Below are positions 41,076 to 48,936 of a stretch of DNA of 64,000 nt, one piece after another. Positions within the stretch are counted from its first letter, which is position 1. Each line of letters starts with the position of its first letter. The position numbers and the translations under genes were made by a program. A model generated the notes under the pieces. That model made no database searches, was not told the DNA's origin, and was given only the letters and a program-made list of their open reading frames with translations. This DNA comes from Chitinophaga varians (GTDB taxonomy: Bacteria > Bacteroidota > Bacteroidia > Chitinophagales > Chitinophagaceae), in the NCBI RefSeq assembly GCF_012641275.1, contig NZ_JABAIA010000004.1, positions 496,001 to 560,000 of the forward strand, given 5' to 3'.

Positions 41076-43526
41076 ATGAACCTATCTGTCAAATCCATGT
41101 TCCGTCGGCTGTGGCGTCAACGGCTTTTTTCTTTTCTGAATATCGCTGGTATAGCCATCAGCGTGAGTGCCTGCTGGGTGATTTACCGTATTGTGAGTTA
41201 TGAGTACAGCTTTGACAGCCAGTTGCCCGACCGGGCCAATACCTACCGGCTGGTGACAGGATTGATATTTGATGAAAAAGGAGATTACAACGGCGGTGTT
41301 TCCAAGCCTATGTACCAGGCGATGCGGGAGCAGGTGCCGGGACTGAAGCGCGTAGTGCCTGTTTTCGGACAATGGGTGAACACCGTGGAAACGAAAGACG
41401 TGCGACAGCGGCCTGTGTTGGTGGAAAATGCCCAGGACATTGTGGCTACGGATTCATCGTATTTTATGATGGTGCCTTATACCTGGCTGGCCGGTAATCC
41501 GGCCACGGCGCTGCAAACGCCGGAGAGCGTGGTGCTCACGGAAAGCCGTGCCAGGAGCTATTTTGGTGCGGCGTCACCGGAAGCGGTGCTGGGAAGGGTG
41601 ATCACCTATAACAAGGAAAAAACACGTACGGTGACCGGTGTGGTGAAAGACCTCGGGTATCCGTCTGAGTTTACCGCAAAGGAATTTTTCAGGTTGCAGC
41701 AGGTGGAATACCCGCTGGCGGAATGGACCAACACCAGCGGCTCTGACAAGGTATATCTGCAGGTGGCGACGGGTGCAGACACTGGCAGGATCATGACGCA
41801 GATCAGCAGGATTGGGGCAGATAAATGGGCGGAACAAACGAAGCACTGGAGTTTACCATCAACCGTTAAACGCTGGTTTAAGCTGATGCCTTTTGGAGAC
41901 TCTCACTTCTCTACGTATATTTCTGAAGGAAACGGGCACAAGGCCAACCGGTCTGTCATGCGGGGATTGATAGGATTGGGCGTGCTGCTGGTCATCGTGG
42001 CCTGTATCAATTTTGTGAACCTGACCACCGCGCAGTTGCCCCAACGGTCGCTGAGCATCGGTGTCAGAAAAGTATTGGGCAGCAGTAACCGCCAGCTGAT
42101 GCGTATCATCATGGGTGAAACATTTTTGATTGTGCTGCTGGCCATAGTAGTGGCTTTCCCGCTTACTACCGTCGCTTATCGTTTTCTGGGAGATATCATT
42201 CCGGAGGGTATGTTGAATTATACGGCAGGATGGGATTTTGTGTTGTTCCTGGCTGTCTTGCTGACCGGCATCACCCTGCTGGCAGGCAGTTATCCGGCAT
42301 GGCTGATGACCCGCGTACAACCCGCCGGTATCATCCAGGGGCAGGGCGTGCTGAATACCGGTAGCAACCGCCGGCTGGCCCTTCGCAAGGTGCTCATCGT
42401 ATTTCAGTTTGTTATTGCGCAGGTGTTTATCGCCGGTACGCTGATCATGGGCGCGCAAATGAATTATACCCTAAAGAAGGAACTGGGTTTCAGCAAAGAT
42501 GCGGTCATACTCGTGGATATACCCTGGAAGCTGGCAAAGAGCCCCGTTTATGGCAATAAACAATATGTGCTGGCCGACGCGCTGAGAAACGAAACCGGCA
42601 TCGCGGCGGTATCGGTAGCGCGGGCGCCGCTGTCGAACGGTTACAATTCGAGCATGTACGAATATTTTAATGGTAAAAAACAGGACCCGGTACGTCGGCA
42701 GATCTTTAAAAAATTCATCGACACAGCGTATATACGTACCTACAACATGCAACTGTTGGCTGGCCGTAATATCAGTCCGTCCGACACCACCAATGAATTT
42801 GTGATCAATGAAACGGCTGTGAAAGCCTTCGGTTTTGCTTCTCCGCAGGAAGCCATCGGGAAAATGATTGGGCAGGTGTCCCAGACGCAGTTTCCCATTG
42901 TGGGCGTGGTGAAGGATTTTCACGTGCGTGATTTCCATGCTTCCATAGACCCGGTGGCGCTGATGGCCCTGAAGGACGTCTCCAACGGCCTCAATATCCG
43001 GCTGGCCGGCAATGACCCGGCGCAGTGGCAGGCCACGCTGAAAATGATTGAAAAGAAATGGCATGCCATGTACCCCGACGAAGAATGGAAAGGGCAGTTT
43101 TATGATCAAACCCTTGAGGCACTGTATAAACAGGACCGTGCCGATTCCAGGCTGGTGAACCTCGCCACGGGAGTGGCCATTGTGATCAGCTGCCTTGGTT
43201 TGTTCGGACTGGCCGTACTGGTAGCTTTCCAGCGCACCAAGGAAATAGGCATCCGGAAAGTACTGGGCGCCACCGTGACCGGCATTGTACAATTGCTGAT
43301 GTCAGATTTCGTAAAACTGGTAACGATCGCCTTCGTCATTGCCACACCTATTGCCTGGTGGGGGATGGACCGCTGGTTGCGCGGCTTTGCCTACAGCATA
43401 AAAATTGAATGGTGGATGTTTGCCCTGTCCGGCGTGATAGCCGTGCTGATAGCCGTATTCACGGTCAGCTTCCAGGCAGTGAAAGCGGCTTTGTCCAATC
43501 CCATAAAATCGTTGCGGACGGTATAA
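41076..43526 (+). CDS. FtsX/MacB-type ABC transporter permease without ATPase domain
   Basis: An 816-residue protein of the Bacteroidota FtsX-like permease group: two copies of the MacB unit. Each unit has a membrane helix, a large periplasmic domain and three membrane helices near residues ~290-400 and ~690-800. Motifs are FRRLWRQRLFSFLNIAGIAISV, IGVRKVLGSSNRQLMRIIMGE and IGIRKVLGATVTGIVQLL, the last two being the repeated coupling segments. There is no ATP-binding cassette, so a separate ATPase must exist elsewhere. These permeases do mechanotransmission, for example lipoprotein or peptide export. A palindrome lies just upstream of the start, and the gene ends inside a palindrome shared with the convergent methyltransferase. 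Confidence 0.9.
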   Translation: MNLSVKSMFRRLWRQRLFSFLNIAGIAISVSACWVIYRIVSYEYSFDSQLPDRANTYRLVTGLIFDEKGDYNGGVSKPMYQAMREQVPGLKRVVPVFGQWVNTVETKDVRQRPVLVENAQDIVATDSSYFMMVPYTWLAGNPATALQTPESVVLTESRARSYFGAASPEAVLGRVITYNKEKTRTVTGVVKDLGYPSEFTAKEFFRLQQVEYPLAEWTNTSGSDKVYLQVATGADTGRIMTQISRIGADKWAEQTKHWSLPSTVKRWFKLMPFGDSHFSTYISEGNGHKANRSVMRGLIGLGVLLVIVACINFVNLTTAQLPQRSLSIGVRKVLGSSNRQLMRIIMGETFLIVLLAIVVAFPLTTVAYRFLGDIIPEGMLNYTAGWDFVLFLAVLLTGITLLAGSYPAWLMTRVQPAGIIQGQGVLNTGSNRRLALRKVLIVFQFVIAQVFIAGTLIMGAQMNYTLKKELGFSKDAVILVDIPWKLAKSPVYGNKQYVLADALRNETGIAAVSVARAPLSNGYNSSMYEYFNGKKQDPVRRQIFKKFIDTAYIRTYNMQLLAGRNISPSDTTNEFVINETAVKAFGFASPQEAIGKMIGQVSQTQFPIVGVVKDFHVRDFHASIDPVALMALKDVSNGLNIRLAGNDPAQWQATLKMIEKKWHAMYPDEEWKGQFYDQTLEALYKQDRADSRLVNLATGVAIVISCLGLFGLAVLVAFQRTKEIGIRKVLGATVTGIVQLLMSDFVKLVTIAFVIATPIAWWGMDRWLRGFAYSIKIEWWMFALSGVIAVLIAVFTVSFQAVKAALSNPIKSLRTV

Positions 43527-43539
43527 CGTTATACCGTCC
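43516..43539. terminator. Perfect palindrome containing both stop codons of convergent genes
   Basis: Twenty-four bases reading identically on both strands (core GGTATAACGTTATACC) include the TAA of the permease (43524-43526) and the complement of the TAA of the methyltransferase (43529-43531). As a result both proteins end in Arg-Thr-Val. It forms a stem with almost no loop and has no T-run. Confidence 0.75.
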
Positions 43540-44308
43540 TGAAGCTCAGCTGGTACATCCTGCCATGTTCCAATAGCTTCACTTCCAGCTCCCGCATATT
43601 GCCCGGCACCAGTTCTACCGGTGCCAACGCACGCATTTCATCCGTTGCGCCGTTGTTGAAATAGCCTTTCACGAAAGGGATTTTGCGGTACCGTTTCTGA
43701 ATATGGACGGCTGTTTCATCGATGATGACAATGCGGCTGCCGGGCCTGGCTACACGGATCATCTCCCGGATGGCCCGCACACGGTTGTCGAAAAAATTGA
43801 TGCCGCCTACATGAAATACAGTGTCGAAAGTATGGTCTCTGAAGGGGAGATATTCGGCATTGCCCCTGAAAAGCTGTATGTGCCGGCGCCACTTTTCCAT
43901 ATTGCGGACTGCCTGCCGTAACATACCACCGGAAATATCCAGTCCGTAGTATTCCGCGAAATCCGGTAACACCCTGATGTTCCAGCCGGTGCCCACAGAA
44001 GTCTCCAGTACCTTATAACCCGGTTTTACTTCCACATCGGCCATCCATTCACGGCGAAGTTTGTCCAGGTCCATAAAGTAAGACATCACCTTCTCTGCGA
44101 TATCATTAAAAGGGCTGATGCTGTCATACAGGCGCTGATACTTTTTGTTCATGCCACCAATCTTTTCAAGCGCCAGGAAATCCGGGACACCATTGACAAC
44201 AGGAATCCGGTTGCCGGACACATCTTCCAGGTACTGATCTTCAACTGCGTGTAACGACTGATGGTTATATGGATTAATAAGCATAGGTGCCAGTTCGCGG
44301 ATGTTCAT
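43529..44308 (-). CDS. Class I SAM-dependent methyltransferase
   Basis: A 259-residue protein from ATG 44308; the open frame to 44362 lacks support. The SAM-binding motif I reads KVLETSVGTGWNIRVLPD, motif II YYGLDISGGMLRQA, and the acidic-turn region NAEYLPFRDHTFDTVFHVGGINFF, a UbiE/Methyltransf_11 layout. The N-terminal ~70 residues (LINPYNHQSLHAVEDQYLED, RIPVVNGVPDFLAL) resemble Trm112-type zinc-ribbon-like sequence without its Cys residues. Substrate unknown; small molecule or lipid is more likely than RNA. It converges on the FtsX permease gene with two bases between the stop codons. Confidence 0.85.
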   Translation of the reverse strand: MNIRELAPMLINPYNHQSLHAVEDQYLEDVSGNRIPVVNGVPDFLALEKIGGMNKKYQRLYDSISPFNDIAEKVMSYFMDLDKLRREWMADVEVKPGYKVLETSVGTGWNIRVLPDFAEYYGLDISGGMLRQAVRNMEKWRRHIQLFRGNAEYLPFRDHTFDTVFHVGGINFFDNRVRAIREMIRVARPGSRIVIIDETAVHIQKRYRKIPFVKGYFNNGATDEMRALAPVELVPGNMRELEVKLLEHGRMYQLSFRTV

Positions 44309-44447
44309 GCTGTTTATTTTGTCTGCAAAGCAACACCATAAAGGCTTTGCAGGAAAGGGCATATACGCAGGACGCAGCGCAGGGTCGGTGAACGGTGGGT
44401 TTTTACCGGTGATTCAGGAAGACTTATTACGCAAGTCGCCAATCATT

Positions 44448-44478
44448 TTTGCACAGCCCGGTGTTTGATATATCTTTG
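44448..44478 (+). promoter_or_regulatory. Predicted promoter that decides the start of the following gene
   Basis: TTTG (44448-44451), a 19-base spacer and TATCTTTG (44471-44478) match the Bacteroidota consensus in full. Because the -7 box lies within the first in-frame codons after 44465, translation must begin further on, at ATG 44507. Confidence 0.65.
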
Positions 44479-44506
44479 CGAAGGCCAGAAAATTAAAAGC
44501 CTTTTT

Positions 44507-45484
44507 ATGACAGTCCATGACCTTATCAGTCTGATGGGAGCAAAAAGCACAGACCCCGCCATCAGCCAGTTGTTTGAAACCTACGGATTAGGCAAGCCAC
44601 CTAAGACCGTGAATGCCAACCAGGGCAGCAAAGGTTTTAAAGACAAGCAGCAAAACCTTTCCTTTACCTTTAAGTTCGATATTACCAATGACCGCTTCTA
44701 TCCGCCGGTGAGCCCTAAAAAAGATGACTACAATTTTGAAAGCCATCTGAGCTCAGTGGTATTGTACAGTGAAGACCGGAAGAAAACGCCGGACCCTAAA
44801 CCGGCCGTCTTCTGGGAAGGGTTTATCCATCCCCTTGCCACTTACGAAGATTGTCTCGCTTTTTTTTCTCTGGAGAAAAACGGGAAGAATATTTTGAGAA
44901 AGCCCGTGAGCGATGTGGCAGAAGTAGTGTTGTGGCTGTCGCAGGACAAGTCCCGGATTACCGATATGGAACTGCGTTTGAAAGAAGACCGTGAAATCTT
45001 TTCCCGGTACGATTTTAACCAGACGAGTCAGCTGAACACGATCAAACAGGCTTACCCGTTGCTGGTGAAATGGTTGTTTGACAACCGTTACCTGGTATTA
45101 CCGGAAGATGTCTACCGTGAGCCCCTGAGCGTAGATCATGCTGCGTTGGTGGATTTTACCGGGAGATATCTGAAAAACCACATCTGGGACACGCAGGTGG
45201 TTGATGATCCGGAGCTGGTCTCTTTTTTGTTTAAGATCGCACGCAGCAGTACGATCACGCTGCCCGGCGATAAGAAAATAAACATCTATATTAAAACCCT
45301 GTATATTAAAGTGGCCGGTAAAGCGGAGCAACGACAGGAGCTGTATGACAACGGCACGATGGATGACGTAGATGCGCTGGAACGGAGCCTCTGGCTGGAT
45401 GAAACTCAGTGTAAGGTTTTCCTGCAAACACTCACGGATACTTTTGCACTTTTTAAGCAACGCGTCCCCGAAGAACTATTTTAA
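44507..45484 (+). CDS. Soluble protein of unknown function
   Basis: A 325-residue protein from ATG 44507, chosen because a perfect promoter overlaps the upstream alternative start at 44465. No signal peptide or membrane helix is seen. The first ~130 residues look beta-rich (NLSFTFKFDITNDRFYPP, HLSSVVLYSED, FWEGFIHPL) and the rest mainly alpha-helical with several Leu/Ile/Lys stretches (LVSFLFKIARSSTITL, CKVFLQTLTDTFALFKQR). I do not recognise a family. It is a monocistronic gene with its own promoter and terminator, and its neighbours give no functional hint. Confidence 0.75.
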   Translation: MTVHDLISLMGAKSTDPAISQLFETYGLGKPPKTVNANQGSKGFKDKQQNLSFTFKFDITNDRFYPPVSPKKDDYNFESHLSSVVLYSEDRKKTPDPKPAVFWEGFIHPLATYEDCLAFFSLEKNGKNILRKPVSDVAEVVLWLSQDKSRITDMELRLKEDREIFSRYDFNQTSQLNTIKQAYPLLVKWLFDNRYLVLPEDVYREPLSVDHAALVDFTGRYLKNHIWDTQVVDDPELVSFLFKIARSSTITLPGDKKINIYIKTLYIKVAGKAEQRQELYDNGTMDDVDALERSLWLDETQCKVFLQTLTDTFALFKQRVPEELF

Positions 45485-45489
45485 AGGAA

Positions 45490-45515
45490 AGGCTCCCGGC
45501 AGGGGCCTTTTTTAG
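45490..45515. terminator. Terminator between convergent genes (unknown protein and DUF4269)
   Basis: AAAGGCTCC pairs with GGGGCCTTT (one T-G wobble) around a short loop, and a T-run follows. It sits between the stop at 45484 and the convergent gene ending at 45512. Confidence 0.75.
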
Positions 45516-46036
45516 TTTTCCAGGTCCAACAGTTCCAAAAAAGGGTCGCCATCTATGCCCAGCAGTTCGCAAAAAGCAGCTTCGGTATGGTATCCTTTTT
45601 CTTTTAAAGCCACCACCTGCTGCCGGAAGTTGTCTCCCTTCTGTTCGAGAATGACCGCTTCTATCAGCAGATGCCGGTAAGCCATCTGTTGCCGGGTAGG
45701 CGTGGCCTGGCCAAATATCTCTACTGGTTGTTCGTCTATCCTGAAATTAGCCACCACGGAAGCTACGTCCCTGATCAATATTTCCCGGGCTATAAATCCG
45801 GGACAATGCCCGAACAACTGTTTTACAGTTGACATAAACATCTCCTGATGATCAAAAGAGCAGATGATATCGATATCGCTGTCAGCGGTATGCACCAGTA
45901 TGGGGATGCTGCCCACGAACGCAGGGGAGTAGGCGTGCAGTTGCGAAAGTAGCTGGTGGCGGGTCAGCAGATCATATACTTTACGGTGGATGGCAGGCCC
46001 GCGCTGAAGGTAACTGATATCGGTAAAATCATGCAT
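45512..46036 (-). CDS. DUF4269 family nucleotidyltransferase-like protein
   Basis: A 174-residue protein from ATG 46036, which places ISYLQRGPAIHRKVYDLL near the N-terminus as in the family. Longer readings to 46096 are possible. The nucleotidyltransferase-like core is FVGSIPILVHTADSDIDIICSFD, with the G-S/T ... D-x-D arrangement. Further features are IREILIRDVASVVANFRI-like strands and PVEIFGQATPTRQQMAYRHLLIE. The biochemical role of DUF4269 is not known; by fold it may transfer nucleotides or be an inactive relative. It is divergent from the ada gene, with the predicted promoter for ada between them. Confidence 0.85.
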   Translation of the reverse strand: MHDFTDISYLQRGPAIHRKVYDLLTRHQLLSQLHAYSPAFVGSIPILVHTADSDIDIICSFDHQEMFMSTVKQLFGHCPGFIAREILIRDVASVVANFRIDEQPVEIFGQATPTRQQMAYRHLLIEAVILEQKGDNFRQQVVALKEKGYHTEAAFCELLGIDGDPFLELLDLEN

Positions 46037-46141
46037 ATGCTGCAAAGATAATGGCATTGCACGGTTTGGAAGCTCATCCGCTGATAGGTCCGGCATTATT
46101 CCGTAAAATTGTACCTGAAAAAATAGTTGTCAATTTTTCGG

Positions 46142-46172
46142 TTGTCCGGCGGGCACCGTCATCCTACTTTTG
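46142..46172 (+). promoter_or_regulatory. Predicted promoter of the ada gene
   Basis: TACTTTTG (46165-46172) is a full match to the -7 consensus, with TTGT 19 bases upstream as a weak -33. The ATG at 46196 is 24 bp downstream; the upstream open frame at 46127 overlaps the promoter and is therefore disfavoured. Confidence 0.55.
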
Positions 46173-46195
46173 TAGGGAAATCAATCAGACAGACC

Positions 46196-47239
46196 ATGCA
46201 ATTGAGCTTTGACAGGATGTACCAGGCTTCGCTGGAGAAAGACGTGGCTTTTGAAGGGGTGTTTTTCACAGCGGTAAAAACGACCGGCATTTTCTGCCGG
46301 CCTTCCTGCCGCGCCCGGAAACCGAAGCCGGAGAACATCGAATTCTTCTCCACCACCAAAGAATGTATCCTGAAAGGGTATCGCCCCTGTAAAGTATGTC
46401 ATCCGCTGGAACAGCTGAACCAGACGCCGGACGATATCCGGCAGCTGCTGCAGGACCTTACAGACGACCCGGGACTAAAGATAAAAGACACCGACCTGCT
46501 ACGCCGTGGGATAGAACCACATCAGGTACGGCGCTGGTTCCTGAAGAACCATGGCATCACTTTCCATGCCTACCAGCGTATGTTCCGCATCAATTCCGCC
46601 TTTAAGAAAATACAGCAGGGGGAGTCGGTCAGCGGCGCCGCCTTTGACGCCGGCTTCGAATCCCTGAGCGGCTTCGGGGACTCTTTCAAAAACATCTTCG
46701 GGGTGTCACCCAAAAAAAGCAGGCAACAGCGGATCATTGACCTGAAACGGCTGGAAACCCCGTTGGGCACTATGTACGCCTGTGCGGTGGAAGAAGGCGT
46801 ATGCCTGCTCGAGTTCACCGACCGCAAGATGCTGGAAACAGAATTCCGGTATTTGTCGCGCGTGCTGAACGCCACCATCATACAAGGCGACAATCCCCAC
46901 TTCGCTACGCTGGAAACCCAGCTGAAAGCCTATTTCAACGGGCAAAGGACAACGTTCTCCGTGCCGCTGTATATGCCCGGGTCTGCGTTCCAGCAGTCGG
47001 TATGGCAGGTGTTGCAGCAGGTGCCCTATGGCGCTACCCGTTCCTATAAAGACCAGGCGGTGGCCCTTGGGAAGCCGGATGCTGTCCGCGCGGTGGCCAA
47101 TGCCAACGGCATGAATAAAATCTCTATCCTTGTTCCCTGTCACCGCATCATTGGTGCTGACGGCTCTCTGACCGGCTATGGTGGCGGCATCTGGCGCAAA
47201 CAATGGCTGCTGGATTTTGAAAAGAACAACCTCCGCTAA
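46196..47239 (+). CDS. ada: Ada: bifunctional methylated-DNA repair protein and transcriptional activator
   Basis: A 347-residue protein with all three Ada parts. The N-terminal zinc domain has TTGIFCRPSCRAR (Cys34, Cys38) and RPCKVC (Cys65, Cys68), where Cys34 corresponds to the methylphosphotriester acceptor of E. coli Ada. An AraC-type HTH follows (RRWFLKNHGITFHAYQRMFR, ESVSGAAFDAGFESLSGFGDSFK). The C-terminal O6-alkylguanine transferase domain has the active Cys315 in VPCHRIIGADGSLTGYGGG. It repairs alkylated DNA and, once methylated, activates its own regulon. The downstream MFS gene starts 17 bp after the stop and may be co-induced. All catalytic Cys appear intact. Confidence 0.95.
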   Translation: MQLSFDRMYQASLEKDVAFEGVFFTAVKTTGIFCRPSCRARKPKPENIEFFSTTKECILKGYRPCKVCHPLEQLNQTPDDIRQLLQDLTDDPGLKIKDTDLLRRGIEPHQVRRWFLKNHGITFHAYQRMFRINSAFKKIQQGESVSGAAFDAGFESLSGFGDSFKNIFGVSPKKSRQQRIIDLKRLETPLGTMYACAVEEGVCLLEFTDRKMLETEFRYLSRVLNATIIQGDNPHFATLETQLKAYFNGQRTTFSVPLYMPGSAFQQSVWQVLQQVPYGATRSYKDQAVALGKPDAVRAVANANGMNKISILVPCHRIIGADGSLTGYGGGIWRKQWLLDFEKNNLR

Positions 47240-47256
47240 CAACATTTCCTTTTTTT

Positions 47257-48657
47257 ATGATTGTAACTACTTCCACCGTCAACAGGTGGTATGCGCTGCT
47301 TATTGTCCTCACCGCGCCACTGTTGTACGTTATAGACATCTTTATCATTAACATCGCTATTCCGACTATTAAAAGCAGTCTGCATGCCACAGATGGTGAA
47401 GTACAGCTGGTCATTGCCGCTTACCTGCTGGGCAGCGCCTGTTTTCTGATCACCGGCGGCAGGGCAGGCGATTACCTCGGCAGGAAAAAAGTGTTTTTTC
47501 AGGGGATGGGATGGTTTACGCTTACTTCCTGCATCTGCGGACTATGTCAGACACCTTTGCAGCTGAATATCGCACGTTTCTTTCAGGGGGTTAGTTCCGC
47601 TTTTATGGTAACGCAGTCCATTGCGCTGATACAGGTGCTGTTCCCGGTGGCGGAAGAGCGGGCCAAAGCCATTGGCTGGTACGGTATCACGCTGAGCGTG
47701 GCCGCCATCATCGGGCAGATGCTGGGTGGTTATCTCGCGGAAACGCACGGTGCTGTTGAAGGCTGGCGGTTGATATTCTTCATCAACCTGCCGGTAGGCG
47801 CTGCGGCGATGTGGGCTATTTATCGTTATCTGCCGGAAACGGCTGCCACTACCGGCGTGAAGTTTGACTACTCCGGCGCAACGGTGCTTACACTGGCATT
47901 GGGTTGCCTGATATACGCCATCACAGAAGGGCGGGAGCAACACTGGCCGCTGTGGAGCTTTGGGCTGCTGGCGTTGTTCGTGGTACTGGCGGCGGTGTTT
48001 GTACGTATACAGCAGATAAAGCAGGGTGGCAATAAAGGTGCGCTCATTAATCTGGCGTTGTTCAGGCAGCCTGCGTTCAACATCGGACTGCTGGCTGTGC
48101 TCTTTCATTTTATGTTGCATACGGCCTACCTGCTGATGATGGCCGTTTACCTGCAGAGCGGCCTTGGCCTGTCGGCGCTGGCCTGTGGCGCCAGTTTCAT
48201 CCCGCATGCCCTGTTGTTTATGTTGTCGTCTGTGGTGGCGTCCCGTTTGTTGGTGAAGCATGGCAAGAAGGTGTTACAGGCAGGGCTGCTGCTCATCTTT
48301 ATTGCTTTTGGGGTGCAGTTGAGCGGTGTCAACGGGCCTGCAGGGACGGTGGCGCTGATAGCTTTATATGGGCTGGGCAACGGCATGGTATTGCCTTTCC
48401 TGCTGAACATCGTGCTGGACAAAGTACCGGTGGAAGATGCCGGCGCGGCCTCCGGTATTTTCTCCACTTTCCAGCAGACCGCTTCAGGGCTGGGGATCAG
48501 TATTATCGGAGGTGTATTTTTTGCAGTGCTGCAATCGGACATACACGCCAACGACTATACGGAGGCGCTGCGTTACGGACTGGGAGCGGCAATGGCCTGT
48601 TTGTTCGTGGTGGCGGCCACGTTATATTGTTTGCCGGATAAAACCGGTCCTGCATAG
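47257..48657 (+). CDS. MFS transporter, DHA2 (14-helix) drug exporter type
   Basis: A 466-residue protein with 14 predicted membrane helices. The MFS motif A between helices 2 and 3 is GGRAGDYLGRKKVF, and helix 1 opens LYVIDIFIINIAIPTI, as in the EmrB/QacA branch. It also has a motif-C-like stretch (WYGITLSVAAIIGQMLGGYLAE). These exporters expel cationic or amphipathic drugs using protons. It follows ada by 17 bp, so it may be carried on the alkylation-response transcript, a pairing without an obvious known reason. Confidence 0.9.
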   Translation: MIVTTSTVNRWYALLIVLTAPLLYVIDIFIINIAIPTIKSSLHATDGEVQLVIAAYLLGSACFLITGGRAGDYLGRKKVFFQGMGWFTLTSCICGLCQTPLQLNIARFFQGVSSAFMVTQSIALIQVLFPVAEERAKAIGWYGITLSVAAIIGQMLGGYLAETHGAVEGWRLIFFINLPVGAAAMWAIYRYLPETAATTGVKFDYSGATVLTLALGCLIYAITEGREQHWPLWSFGLLALFVVLAAVFVRIQQIKQGGNKGALINLALFRQPAFNIGLLAVLFHFMLHTAYLLMMAVYLQSGLGLSALACGASFIPHALLFMLSSVVASRLLVKHGKKVLQAGLLLIFIAFGVQLSGVNGPAGTVALIALYGLGNGMVLPFLLNIVLDKVPVEDAGAASGIFSTFQQTASGLGISIIGGVFFAVLQSDIHANDYTEALRYGLGAAMACLFVVAATLYCLPDKTGPA

Positions 48658-48936
48658 TGCAAGAAAAATTATTTTATTTGGCGATCCTGTCTTAAATTAG
48701 ATAATCATCAAAACAACCAAAATAGCTGGACCTTTACTACCAACAGTGAATCATATTCCCGTGCAAACATTACCGGCGTGAACAATGGAATGGGCAATAG
48801 TTGCTGTTAACCTTTATTGGGTTTTACCATCAGCATATATCCTGACTGGCCGCTATGCGGGCCTTCGAGGTATTTTTTGTGCTGTAGAAAATCGTATAAG
48901 CAAAGCTGTTAGTCTGCAACCATCAAATCGCATCCA

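Noticed and set aside
41859..42458. Long minus-strand open frame inside the FtsX permease gene
   Set aside because: It is rich in Gln/His with no domain, and lies opposite a strongly conserved permease; it is an antisense shadow of high-GC codons.
46127..46195. Upstream start for ada
   Set aside because: It lies before or within the predicted promoter, and alignment with E. coli Ada starts at the ATG 46196.
47542..48261. Minus-strand open frame opposite the MFS gene
   Set aside because: Composition (His/Gln-rich) is typical for the reverse reading of membrane-helix codons; no start signals.
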